A stretch of DNA of 5,278 nt, taken from positions 1 through 5,278 of the forward strand of contig JAKFXU010000361.1 in assembly GCA_021731215.1 (NCBI GenBank). The letters are read 5' to 3'. Numbering within the stretch: position 1 is the first letter of the stretch; each line of letters starts with the position of its first letter. Position numbers and translations under genes: made by a program. Source of the DNA: Rhodoferax sp. (GTDB taxonomy: Bacteria > Pseudomonadota > Gammaproteobacteria > Burkholderiales > Burkholderiaceae_C). Positions 1 to 5,278 of this stretch are shown here, piece by piece. The notes beneath the pieces were generated by a model, which saw nothing but the letters and a program-made list of their open reading frames with translations, ran no database searches and had not been told where the DNA came from.

Positions 1-632
1 CTGGTCTGTTGAGTCAGGCGCTGACGCACCGCAGTTTTTCGGTCGATCACAATGAGCGCCTGGAGTTTTTGGGTGACTCGGTCCTGAATCTGGCAGTGGC
101 CGATTTGCTCTATGAGCGCCTGAGCGCCTTGCCTGAAGGAGACCTGTCGCGCGTGCGTGCCAATCTGGTCAAGCAGGATACCTTGCACCAGTTGGCAGTC
201 GAGCTGGGTTTGCCCGATGTCATTCGTCTCGGTGAGGGTGAAGTTCGCTCCGGTGGACAAAAGCGGCCCTCCATTCTGGCCGATGCCTTGGAAGCGCTGA
301 TTGGGGCGGTCTATCTCGATGCCGGTTTTTCCGTGGCACAAGGCCTGGTCCATCGGCTGTTTAAAGCCGTGGAAATCAACCCGGAAATGGACGCCATTGG
401 CAAAGACCCCAAAACCGAGTTGCAGGAATGGCTACAGGGGCGCAAGATGAACTTGCCGCTGTACCGCGTGGTTGGCACGCTGGGAGCGGCGCACCGGCAG
501 ACCTTTGACGTCGAATGTGAAATCATCGAACTCAATCTTTCAGAGCGTGGCATCGGCGGCTCACGCCGTGCCGGCGAACAGGCCGCAGCGGCCGCGATGC
601 TGCAAACACTCAAGGCAAAGGCCAGGCAATGA
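1..632 (+). CDS. rnc: Ribonuclease III, 3' portion (5' end outside window)
   Basis: RNase III is a cytoplasmic Mg2+-dependent endonuclease that cuts double-stranded RNA, including the rRNA precursor and structured mRNAs. The reading frame is open from the window edge (first full codon at 3), and the codons before the TTG at 9 still encode family sequence ([12 protein letters not shown]), so that TTG is not the real start. Counting from it, the signature [12 protein letters not shown] covers residues 15-26. The acidic active-site residues E16, E19, D23, E43, D92 and E95 all sit at a constant offset of 22 from E. coli E38, E41, D45, E65, D114 and E117. About 22 residues are therefore missing. 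A double-stranded RNA-binding domain fills roughly 134-203 ([13 protein letters not shown], then [16 protein letters not shown]). The stop overlaps the era start in an ATGA, which suggests translational coupling. The family is certain; only the start is unseen. Confidence 0.97.
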   Translation, partial: GLLSQALTHRSFSVDHNERLEFLGDSVLNLAVADLLYERLSALPEGDLSRVRANLVKQDTLHQLAVELGLPDVIRLGEGEVRSGGQKRPSILADALEALIGAVYLDAGFSVAQGLVHRLFKAVEINPEMDAIGKDPKTELQEWLQGRKMNLPLYRVVGTLGAAHRQTFDVECEIIELNLSERGIGGSRRAGEQAAAAAMLQTLKAKARQ

Positions 633-1663
633 CCACTGCAAAATCAAAAAATGCTACTAAATCCATGGCAGTTGACGTCGATACCACGGGGGCTGAAGGT
701 CAAAATGATCTCGAAAGCATGCTCAAAGGCATGCGCAGCGCAGCACCGGCAGGCGCTCCGGTTGAGGGTCAGCGCTGCGGCCTGATCGCCATCGTGGGCA
801 AACCCAACGTTGGCAAATCGACTTTGCTCAACGCCCTGGTAGGCCAGAAGATCAGCATTACCTCGCGCAAGGCGCAAACCACGCGCCACCGCATCACGGG
901 CATGCACACCCAAGGCGCGACGCAGTTTGTATTTGTCGATACGCCCGGTTTCCAGACCCGTCACAACAACGCCCTGAACCGCTCGCTCAACAAGACCGTG
1001 CTCGGCGCCGTCGGTGATGTGGACCTGATTTTGTTCGTGGTGGAGGCGGGCATGTTCAACCAGGCCGATGCCAAGGTGCTGGCCTTGTTGAGCAAGGACA
1101 TTCCGACCCTGCTGGTGGCCAACAAGCTCGATCAGGTCAACCGCCGTGCCGACATCGCCCCCTGGTTGCAGGAGATGCAGCAGCGCCATGCCTTTGCCGA
1201 GTTTGTGCCGATGTCGGCCAAGAACGCCAAGGACATTGAGCGCCTGCTGGGCATTTGCGAAAAATACCTGCCCGAGCAGGCCTGGTGGTACGCGCCCGAC
1301 GAGTTGACCGACCGCAGCGAGAAATTCCTGGCCAGCGAGACTGTGCGTGAAAAGCTGTTTCGCCTCACCGGCGATGAACTGCCCTACACCTCGACCGTGG
1401 TCATTGACAAGTTCGAGGAAGAGGCTGGGCGTGGCAAACAAAAACGCCTGCTCAAGATCGCCGCCACCATCGTGGTCGAGCGCGACACCCATAAGGCGAT
1501 GGTGATTGGCGACAAGGGCGAGCGCATCAAGCGCATCGGAACCGAGACCCGCGTCGAGTTGGAGAAACTGCTCGACGCCAAGGTGTTCATCGAGTTGTGG
1601 GTCAAGGTGCGCTCGGGCTGGGCCGATGACGAGGCCCGGGTGCGCTCCTTTGGCTACCAGTGA
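629..1663 (+). CDS. era: GTPase Era, 30S ribosomal subunit assembly factor
   Basis: Era is an essential GTPase that binds the 3' end of 16S rRNA and checks 30S maturation; it can associate with the inner membrane. All GTPase motifs are visible: G1 GKPNVGKS at 57-64, G2 in QTTRHRI near 83-89, G3 DTPG at 104-107, G4 NKLD at 165-168 and G5 SAK at 196-198. A C-terminal KH domain carries the GxxG loop GDKG at 294-297. At 344 residues it is about 40 longer than E. coli Era (301). The excess is an N-terminal stretch of about 48 residues that is polar and low in recognisable family sequence. The ATG at 629 overlaps the rnc stop (ATGA), which favours coupled initiation there. Other in-frame ATGs lie at 665, 719 and 731, none with a convincing ribosome binding site at normal distance. 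The function is secure; the start is likely but not proven. Confidence 0.96.
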   Translation: MTTAKSKNATKSMAVDVDTTGAEGQNDLESMLKGMRSAAPAGAPVEGQRCGLIAIVGKPNVGKSTLLNALVGQKISITSRKAQTTRHRITGMHTQGATQFVFVDTPGFQTRHNNALNRSLNKTVLGAVGDVDLILFVVEAGMFNQADAKVLALLSKDIPTLLVANKLDQVNRRADIAPWLQEMQQRHAFAEFVPMSAKNAKDIERLLGICEKYLPEQAWWYAPDELTDRSEKFLASETVREKLFRLTGDELPYTSTVVIDKFEEEAGRGKQKRLLKIAATIVVERDTHKAMVIGDKGERIKRIGTETRVELEKLLDAKVFIELWVKVRSGWADDEARVRSFGYQ

Positions 1664-1678
1664 TCCGTTGCAACCCTC

Positions 1679-2428
1679 GTGGCCACCAAGCGCATCACGG
1701 ACGAACCGGCTTACGTTCTGCACCGCTATGACTGGAGCGAGTCGAGCCTGATCCTGGAAGTGTTCACGCGCCACCATGGCCGCATAGCGCTGGTGGCCAA
1801 GGGGGCCAAGCGGCCCAGTTCCAGCTTTCGCCCGATCCTGCTGCCCTTGCAGCCGCTGCATGTGTCGTTTGGCGGCGATGCTGAAATTCGCACCTTGAAA
1901 GGGGCCGAGTGGCAGGGCGGCCATGTGATGCCGAGCGGCGACGCGTTGCTGTCGGGCTATTACCTCAATGAACTCCTGCTGACGCTGCTGGCGCGCGATG
2001 ACCCGCATCCGGGGCTGTTCGACGTCTACACCAGCGTGGTGCAGGTGATTGCGTCCCGGCATGGCGAGGCCTTGCAGTCGGCATTGCGCGCGTTTGAGTT
2101 GCTGTTGTTGCGCGAGATTGGGCTGTTGCCCCTGCTGGACGCCCAGACCATGACGCTGCTGGCGCTGGAGCGGGAGGCGCGCTACAGCCTGGTGCCCGAA
2201 GGCGGCCTGCGCCAGACCAATGCGGCGGACCGGGCCAGCCTGAGCGGTGCGCAATGGCTTGCGCTGCAACAGTCGCTGGCCGAGCGGGCGCCGTTCACCG
2301 CCACCTTGCGGGCCTGCTCGGAAGTAGTGACCGAGCTCAAACCCCAGTTGCGCAGCCTGCTGAATTATCATTGCGGGGTCACTACCTTGCGCACCCGGCA
2401 AATGATGATGGACCTGCAATCCCTATGA
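1679..2428 (+). CDS. recO: DNA repair protein RecO
   Basis: RecO works with RecF and RecR to load RecA onto single-stranded DNA coated with SSB, and it anneals complementary strands in gap repair. The 249-residue product is close to the usual length (E. coli 242). The N-terminal OB-fold region (about 1-80) includes [19 protein letters not shown] and the basic stretch VAKGAKRP (39-46). The helical region holds [24 protein letters not shown] (94-117) and LREIGLLP (144-151). The C-terminus [21 protein letters not shown] matches what I recall of betaproteobacterial RecO. No CxxC zinc motif of the Gram-positive or Deinococcus type is present. The start is a GTG at 1679, chosen because it is the first start codon after the era stop in that frame and places the conserved [12 protein letters not shown] near the N-terminus. 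No clear Shine-Dalgarno sequence precedes it, so reinitiation by ribosomes leaving era is plausible. The stop overlaps the pdxJ ATG. Confidence 0.94.
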   Translation: MATKRITDEPAYVLHRYDWSESSLILEVFTRHHGRIALVAKGAKRPSSSFRPILLPLQPLHVSFGGDAEIRTLKGAEWQGGHVMPSGDALLSGYYLNELLLTLLARDDPHPGLFDVYTSVVQVIASRHGEALQSALRAFELLLLREIGLLPLLDAQTMTLLALEREARYSLVPEGGLRQTNAADRASLSGAQWLALQQSLAERAPFTATLRACSEVVTELKPQLRSLLNYHCGVTTLRTRQMMMDLQSL

Positions 2429-3276
2429 ACATGACCCCCACGCTTGTCACTTCGTGTACTGCCCTGCCCCCCGAGGGGGCCAATTTTTCTTGGGGCGGCC
2501 CTGCGAAAAATTTGATTCCCACGTCTCGGACCGCGCTCTCGGTCAACCTCAACAAAGTGGCGCTGCTGCGCAACACGCGCCAGCTGGGCATCCCCAGCCT
2601 CAGCCGTGCCGCCACTTTGTGCCTGCAGGCCGGCGCCAGCGGCATCACGGTGCATCCGCGCCCGGACCAGCGCCATATTCGGGCCGATGATGTAGGCAGT
2701 CTGGCGGCGTTGATGAAAGCCTGGCCAGAGCGCGAGTTCAATATTGAAGGCAACCCGTTGCAGAATCTGATGCGCTTTGTGCGCGAATGCCGGCCACACC
2801 AATGCACCTTCGTGCCTGATTCCGAAGGCCAGTTCACCAGCGACCATGGCTGGGATCTGGCGCTTGATGCCGAGCGTCTGCGCCCCCTGATTGCAGAGGC
2901 CAAAAGCCTGGGCGTGCGGGTCAGCCTGTTCATGGATGCCGAGCCCCAGGCCATGGCTGGCGCCAAGGCCGTCGGGGCCGACCGGGTCGAACTCTACACC
3001 GAACCCTATGCCGCCGCCTGGGGTGGCCCCCAGCAGGACGCCGCGCTGGCACGCTTTGCCGCAGCGGCCCAGGCCGCGCTGGATGTCGGTCTGGGCGTCA
3101 ATGCCGGCCACGACTTGAACCGCGACAACCTCGCTTTATTTATCAGCCGGGTGCCAGGTGTGGCCGAAGTCTCGATCGGCCATGCCCTGATCGCCGATGC
3201 GCTGGAGCTGGGCTACAGCGCCACCGTGCAGGACTACCTGCGCTGTATCCAGGAAGGGCTGTCATGCCCGCGTTGA
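2425..3276 (+). CDS. pdxJ: Pyridoxine 5'-phosphate synthase, divergent type with N-terminal extension
   Basis: PdxJ condenses 1-deoxy-D-xylulose 5-phosphate with 3-amino-2-oxopropyl phosphate to give pyridoxine 5'-phosphate, the ring-closing step of DXP-dependent vitamin B6 synthesis, in the cytoplasm. From the ATG at 2425 the product has 283 residues against 243 in E. coli. Family sequence begins only near residue 36 ([17 protein letters not shown]). Landmarks are [14 protein letters not shown] at 73-86, EFNIEGN at 104-110 with the likely catalytic Glu at 108, [14 protein letters not shown] at 130-143, ELYTEPYA at 189-196, VNAGHDLN at 225-232 with the active-site His at 229, and EVSIGHALI at 248-256. 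Where E. coli has NIDH near the N-terminus this protein has NLNK, a pattern I recall from Bacteroidetes-type PdxJ. The ATG overlaps the recO stop (ATGA). A TTG at 2512 would give 254 residues, nearer the family length, but has no good ribosome binding site. Function is well supported, the start less so. Confidence 0.92.
   Translation: MNMTPTLVTSCTALPPEGANFSWGGPAKNLIPTSRTALSVNLNKVALLRNTRQLGIPSLSRAATLCLQAGASGITVHPRPDQRHIRADDVGSLAALMKAWPEREFNIEGNPLQNLMRFVRECRPHQCTFVPDSEGQFTSDHGWDLALDAERLRPLIAEAKSLGVRVSLFMDAEPQAMAGAKAVGADRVELYTEPYAAAWGGPQQDAALARFAAAAQAALDVGLGVNAGHDLNRDNLALFISRVPGVAEVSIGHALIADALELGYSATVQDYLRCIQEGLSCPR
2466..2498. repeat. GC-rich palindromic element inside the 5' end of pdxJ
   Basis: A perfect inverted repeat GCCCCC-CGA-GGGGGC occupies 2466-2480. 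It is followed by a T-rich stretch and then TTGGGGCGG at 2490-2498; CCAA at 2480-2483 could also pair with TTGG at 2490-2493. It falls in the non-conserved first 30 codons of pdxJ, just after the recO/pdxJ overlap. From memory, Comamonadaceae genomes carry many intergenic copies of sequences built from a C-run/G-run palindrome next to CTTGGGGCGGCCC, so this may be a dispersed repeat captured in the reading frame. The hairpin is seen directly; the repeat identity is recollection. Confidence 0.5.
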
Positions 3277-3290
3277 GCCGGCTTTCATGA
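3264..3290 (+). other. Possible 8-codon coupling ORF ahead of acpS
   Basis: An ATG at 3264 opens a short frame encoding MPALSRLS, ending at TGA 3288-3290. It is preceded by AGGAAGGG (3251-3258), much the best Shine-Dalgarno-like sequence near this junction, at a normal spacing. Its stop overlaps the acpS ATG (3287-3289) in an ATGA, the same arrangement as rnc/era and recO/pdxJ. acpS itself has only a weak purine signal upstream. Ribosomes entering here could reinitiate on acpS. The ORF and the site are seen; translation is inference, and the purine run could simply reflect pdxJ codons. Confidence 0.3.
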
Positions 3291-3685
3291 TTTACGGCAT
3301 CGGCACCGACATCTGCGATGTGCGCCGCATCCGCGCCAGCCTGGAGCGCCATGGCGAGCGCTTCGCCAGCAAGATCCTGAGCGAAGCTGAGTTCGCCACC
3401 TGGAAAGCCCGCAGCGCGCGCTGGCCCGAGCGCGGCATCCGTTTTCTCGCGACCCGCTTCAGCGCCAAGGAGGCCTTCAGCAAGGCGATCGGTCTGGGCA
3501 TGCGCATGCCGATGACCTGGCGCCTGTGCGAGGTCGGCAAACAGGCCAGTGGCAAGCCCACCCTGGTGCTGCATGGCGGGTTGAAAGACTGGTTTGACGC
3601 GCGCGGCTTGATTGCGCACGTGAGCGTGACGGACGAAACCGATTACGCCGCGAGCTTCTGTGTGGTCGAGGTATCGGAGAAATGA
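3287..3685 (+). CDS. acpS: Holo-[acyl-carrier-protein] synthase
   Basis: AcpS transfers the 4'-phosphopantetheine arm of coenzyme A to a serine of acyl carrier protein, switching it on for fatty acid synthesis; it is a cytoplasmic trimer. The 132-residue product fits the family (E. coli 126). The N-terminus [15 protein letters not shown] carries the Mg2+-binding Asp at residue 8. The second signature, [18 protein letters not shown] at 52-69, carries the Mg2+-binding Glu at 62 after Lys61. The C-terminal strand [14 protein letters not shown] at 111-124 is also typical. The frame is open upstream to about 3197, but that stretch overlaps the end of pdxJ and encodes no family sequence, so the ATG at 3287 is the start. 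It lies 10 bases after the pdxJ stop. The pdxJ-acpS pairing is conserved in many proteobacteria. Confidence 0.96.
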   Translation: MIYGIGTDICDVRRIRASLERHGERFASKILSEAEFATWKARSARWPERGIRFLATRFSAKEAFSKAIGLGMRMPMTWRLCEVGKQASGKPTLVLHGGLKDWFDARGLIAHVSVTDETDYAASFCVVEVSEK

Positions 3686-3702
3686 TAGACCACCAGTCCT
3701 GC

Positions 3703-3731
3703 TTGAACCCGCGCCGTAATAAGCGGGTCAA
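3703..3731. repeat. Inverted repeat in the acpS-nagZ gap
   Basis: TTGAACCCGC at 3703-3712 is complementary to GCGGGTCAA at 3723-3731, with one bulged A, giving five GC-rich pairs and four further pairs around a 10-base loop. It occupies the middle of the 78-base spacer between acpS and nagZ, the longest gap within the plus-strand block. No T-run follows directly; the first TTTT is at 3746, so it is a poor intrinsic terminator. It could be an mRNA-processing or attenuation hairpin, or a protein-binding palindrome ahead of nagZ. I cannot tell which. Confidence 0.45.
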
Positions 3732-3763
3732 TCGGTAGCCACTAGTTTTGATTGAAAGCCCCC

Positions 3764-4846
3764 ATGACACAACACGCACCCCTCATCATCGACGTGGCTG
3801 GTTTGAGCCTGAGCAAGCTGGACCGCCGACGCCTGCAACACCCGCTGGTCGGCGGCCTCACCTTGTTTGCCCGCAACTGGCAAGACCGCGCGCAACTGAC
3901 CCAGCTTTGCCGCGACATCAAGAAAGTGCGCCGCGACCTGCTGATCTGCGTTGACCACGAAGGCGGTCACGTGCAGCGCTTCAAGACCGATGGCTTCACC
4001 CATTTGCCGCCGATGCGGGCCCTGGGCGAAATGTGGCTGCACGATGGCAAGGGCGGCCCGGGCAGCGGCGCCCTGCAGGCGACCAACGCCGCCACCGCCT
4101 GCGGCTTTGTGCTGGGGGCCGAACTGCGCGCCTGCGGTGTCGATTTGAGCTTCACCCCGGTGCTGGACCTTGACTATGGCGAAAGCAGCGTCATTGGCAG
4201 CCGGGCCCTCCATCGGGACCCGCGCGTGGTCAGCCTGCTGGCGAAAAGCCTGATGCATGGCCTGCTGCAAAGCGGCATGGCCAATTGCGGCAAACATTTT
4301 CCCGGTCATGGCTTTGTGAAAGCCGATTCACACACCGACATCCCGGTCGACCAGCGCAGCCTGAAAGCGATTCTGGCGCAGGACGCCGCCCCCTACGGCT
4401 GGCTCAACACCACGCTTTGCAGCGTCATGCCGGCGCATGTGATCTACCCCAAGGTCGATGCGCGCCCGGCCGGTTTTTCGTCCAAGTGGCTCAATGACAT
4501 CCTGCGCGGCCAGCTTGGCTTTGCCGGCGCCATTTTCAGCGACGATCTGTCGATGGCCGGCGCGCGCCGGCTCGACGGCCAGGAGGTGAGTTACACCGGG
4601 GCCGCAGTGGCCGCCCTCAACGCCGGCTGCGACATGGTGCTGCTGTGCAACCAGTCGCTGGACGGGGGGCTGGCGGTCGATGAGCTAATCGACGGCCTGA
4701 CCGAGGCGCAGCTCAAGGGCGGCTGGCAGCCGCTGGAGGCCAGCGCTGAGCGCCGCCGCGCGCTGCTGCCGCGCACGCCCGCGCCCGTATGGGATGACTT
4801 GATGGTGCAGCAGGACTATATGCATGCCCTGACCCTGGTGCCTTGA
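3764..4846 (+). CDS. nagZ: Beta-N-acetylhexosaminidase NagZ (GH3, peptidoglycan recycling)
   Basis: NagZ is a cytoplasmic glycoside hydrolase family 3 enzyme that removes GlcNAc from GlcNAc-1,6-anhydro-MurNAc peptides taken up during cell wall turnover. Its products feed muropeptide recycling and, where AmpR/AmpC exist, beta-lactamase induction. From the ATG at 3764 there are 360 residues (E. coli 341). The N-terminal region has IDVAGLSL and GGLTLFARNW (30-39), then VDHEGGHVQRF (63-73). The family signature KHFPGHGFVKADSH at 177-190 contains the Asp188/His190 pair used as general acid/base. FSDDLSMAGA at 258-267 holds the nucleophile Asp, by comparison with other GH3 enzymes the first one (260). 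A Gly-rich insert near 94-103 (HDGKGGPGSG) probably accounts for part of the extra length. A TTG at 3752 would add four residues; the ATG is preferred, with a weak GAAAG at 3754-3758. The gene may have its own promoter in the 78-base gap, but no clear -35/-10 pair is visible. Confidence 0.95.
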   Translation: MTQHAPLIIDVAGLSLSKLDRRRLQHPLVGGLTLFARNWQDRAQLTQLCRDIKKVRRDLLICVDHEGGHVQRFKTDGFTHLPPMRALGEMWLHDGKGGPGSGALQATNAATACGFVLGAELRACGVDLSFTPVLDLDYGESSVIGSRALHRDPRVVSLLAKSLMHGLLQSGMANCGKHFPGHGFVKADSHTDIPVDQRSLKAILAQDAAPYGWLNTTLCSVMPAHVIYPKVDARPAGFSSKWLNDILRGQLGFAGAIFSDDLSMAGARRLDGQEVSYTGAAVAALNAGCDMVLLCNQSLDGGLAVDELIDGLTEAQLKGGWQPLEASAERRRALLPRTPAPVWDDLMVQQDYMHALTLVP

Positions 4847-4858
4847 ACGTTCAGGGCG
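4839..4858. terminator. Palindrome spanning the convergent nagZ / small-gene stops
   Basis: The last bases of nagZ and of the minus-strand gene form an eight-pair stem, two pairs being G-U, around the loop ACGT (4847-4850). The core TGAACGTTCA (4844-4853) contains both stop codons, one on each strand. A second possible stem pairs GCCCTGA (4826-4832) with TCAGGGC (4851-4857) perfectly. It is well placed as a shared bidirectional terminator, but neither side has a T-run, so termination is an inference from position and pairing only. Confidence 0.35.
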
Positions 4859-5078
4859 AGCGGTGCAGCCGGGGAGACGACAGGGCCACAATCTGGTCAG
4901 CGATGGTTGGCTCCACGTTTTGGTAGCGCGCGAGCAGCTTCTTGGCGCTGAGGATGGCGCGCAGTTGCTGCAGGTCGATCACGCTGGGCGCGACCTTGAT
5001 CTGCTCCAAGGCGGCCGCGCTGTTGCCACCCTGAATCAGGGCGGCAACCTTGGTCGCCCACACATGGGGACGTGACAT
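4851..5078 (-). CDS. Small conserved-looking protein of unknown function
   Basis: I do not recognise a characterised family. The 75-residue product starts MSRPHVWATKVAALIQ and ends SPRLHRSP. It looks soluble, basic and mostly helical, with no signal peptide, membrane segment or cysteine. A stretch near 28-40 (IKVAPSVIDLQQL) reads as ordered protein, and I have a vague memory of similar small hypothetical proteins in Comamonadaceae. Support for it being real is threefold. A good Shine-Dalgarno AGGA (complement of 5087-5090) lies eight bases before the ATG at 5076-5078. The frame ends exactly at the nagZ junction without overlapping it. The composition is also normal for a protein, unlike the repetitive overlapping frames. 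Those overlapping frames, plus 4863-5075 and minus 4897-5238, lack such a start signal. It is divergent from whatever lies beyond 5278 on the plus strand, if anything. Confidence 0.72.
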   Translation of the reverse strand: MSRPHVWATKVAALIQGGNSAAALEQIKVAPSVIDLQQLRAILSAKKLLARYQNVEPTIADQIVALSSPRLHRSP

Positions 5079-5278
5079 GACGGGATTCCTGACTATGAGT
5101 TCGCTTGCAAGTCATTGTGGCACATGGCCCCGGTCCGGTGCACGTAGCAGCTACTAAACCTAGAAACCGCAGTTGACCGCTCATTTCCGCTTGCAAGGCC
5201 GCATGAACACTCACTTCTGTACCCGCGCACGAGTTCACCTTTTGGGTGACAGCCGTAGGGTGGGCAAAGCGCAGCGTG
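5079..5278. other. Intergenic region upstream of the small minus-strand gene
   Basis: No gene is supported in these 200 bases. Reading the minus strand, the leader of the small gene contains TGCCACAAT (complement of 5114-5122). This could serve as an extended -10 element (4 of 6 matches to TATAAT plus the TG), with only a poor -35 (TGCACC, complement of 5137-5142); I rate this weak. The 10-mer CGCTTGCAAG occurs twice (5102-5111, 5188-5197). A small hairpin TCACC/GGTGA lies at 5235-5249. The region ends in a probable partial repeat, listed separately. Confidence 0.6.
5255..5278. repeat. Probable 5' half of a palindromic intergenic repeat, cut by the window edge
   Basis: The sequence GTAGGGTGGGCA (5255-5266), then AAGCGCAGCGTG to the window end, resembles a widespread bacterial intergenic repeat that I recall as GTAGGGTGGGC...GCGTGCCCACC, in which GGTGGGCA pairs with TGCCCACC. 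Only the first arm and the centre lie within the window, so the palindrome cannot be confirmed here. The identification is from memory and the pairing arm is predicted, not seen. Confidence 0.4.

Noticed and set aside
9..11. TTG as the true start of rnc
   Set aside because: The codons before it continue family sequence and alignment with E. coli RNase III shows about 22 residues missing, so the gene is simply cut by the window edge.
644..2419. A 591-codon open frame on the minus strand opposite era and recO
   Set aside because: It is in codon register with both genes, so its stops could only arise from TTA, CTA or TCA codons on the plus strand, which are rare in GC-rich genes. Its product is Gln/His/Gly-rich and resembles no family. 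era and recO have full family motifs.
2254..2424. Upstream extension of the pdxJ frame to give a 340-residue protein
   Set aside because: The extra 57 codons overlap recO in another frame and encode no PdxJ sequence; the ATG at 2425 overlapping the recO stop is far more likely.
2368..3111. A 247-codon minus-strand frame opposite pdxJ
   Set aside because: It is in the same antisense codon register as pdxJ and has no start signal or recognisable motifs; it is a by-product of GC-rich codon use.
3197..3286. Upstream extension of acpS into pdxJ
   Set aside because: It overlaps the conserved C-terminal coding region of pdxJ, and AcpS family sequence begins exactly at the ATG at 3287.
3728..4309. 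A 193-codon minus-strand frame opposite nagZ
   Set aside because: It is again in antisense register with nagZ, with no family features, while nagZ has an intact GH3 active site.
4897..5238. A 113-codon minus-strand frame overlapping the small gene
   Set aside because: It runs in another frame through the better supported 75-codon gene, has no good ribosome binding site, and its product is low in ordered sequence.
1..5278. CRISPR array, tRNA/rRNA gene, insertion sequence, toxin-antitoxin pair or phage element
   Set aside because: I saw no spaced repeat array, no tRNA-like cloverleaf, no transposase or integrase sequence and no paired small genes; the block is conserved housekeeping content.

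Overview
The window is a GC-rich chromosomal segment of housekeeping genes. It most likely comes from a betaproteobacterium of the order Burkholderiales, family Comamonadaceae (Rhodoferax/Polaromonas-like). The assignment rests on the gene order rnc-era-recO-pdxJ-acpS-nagZ and on protein details I recall from that family, such as the RecO C-terminus and the unusual PdxJ. It also rests on a short GC-rich palindrome of a kind I associate with Comamonadaceae genomes. No database search was possible.

Layout: positions 1-4846 hold six plus-strand genes in one tightly packed block. In order they are: the 3' part of rnc (RNase III; the 5' end lies outside the window), era (ribosome-assembly GTPase), recO (recombination mediator), pdxJ (vitamin B6 ring closure), acpS (holo-ACP synthase) and nagZ (peptidoglycan-recycling glucosaminidase). 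rnc/era and recO/pdxJ overlap by an ATGA, era/recO are 15 bases apart, and pdxJ/acpS are 10 bases apart. nagZ follows after 78 bases that contain an inverted repeat. After nagZ, a small minus-strand gene of unknown function (4851-5078) converges on it; the two stop codons lie in a palindrome with only four bases between them. Positions 5079-5278 hold no gene I can support. They contain the leader of the small gene, a short direct repeat, and what looks like the first half of a palindromic intergenic repeat cut by the window edge.

The genes do not form one pathway. RNase III and Era both act on 16S rRNA maturation and 30S assembly, RecO on RecA loading, PdxJ on pyridoxal phosphate synthesis, AcpS on fatty acid synthesis, and NagZ on cell wall recycling. 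This is a conserved growth-related cluster kept together by translational coupling.

I found no new defence, mobile or biosynthetic system. The points worth a second look are mostly at gene boundaries: a repeat-like palindrome inside the start of pdxJ, a possible 8-codon coupling ORF before acpS, N-terminal extensions on Era and PdxJ, the divergent PdxJ active-site sequence, and the palindromic convergent stop junction.
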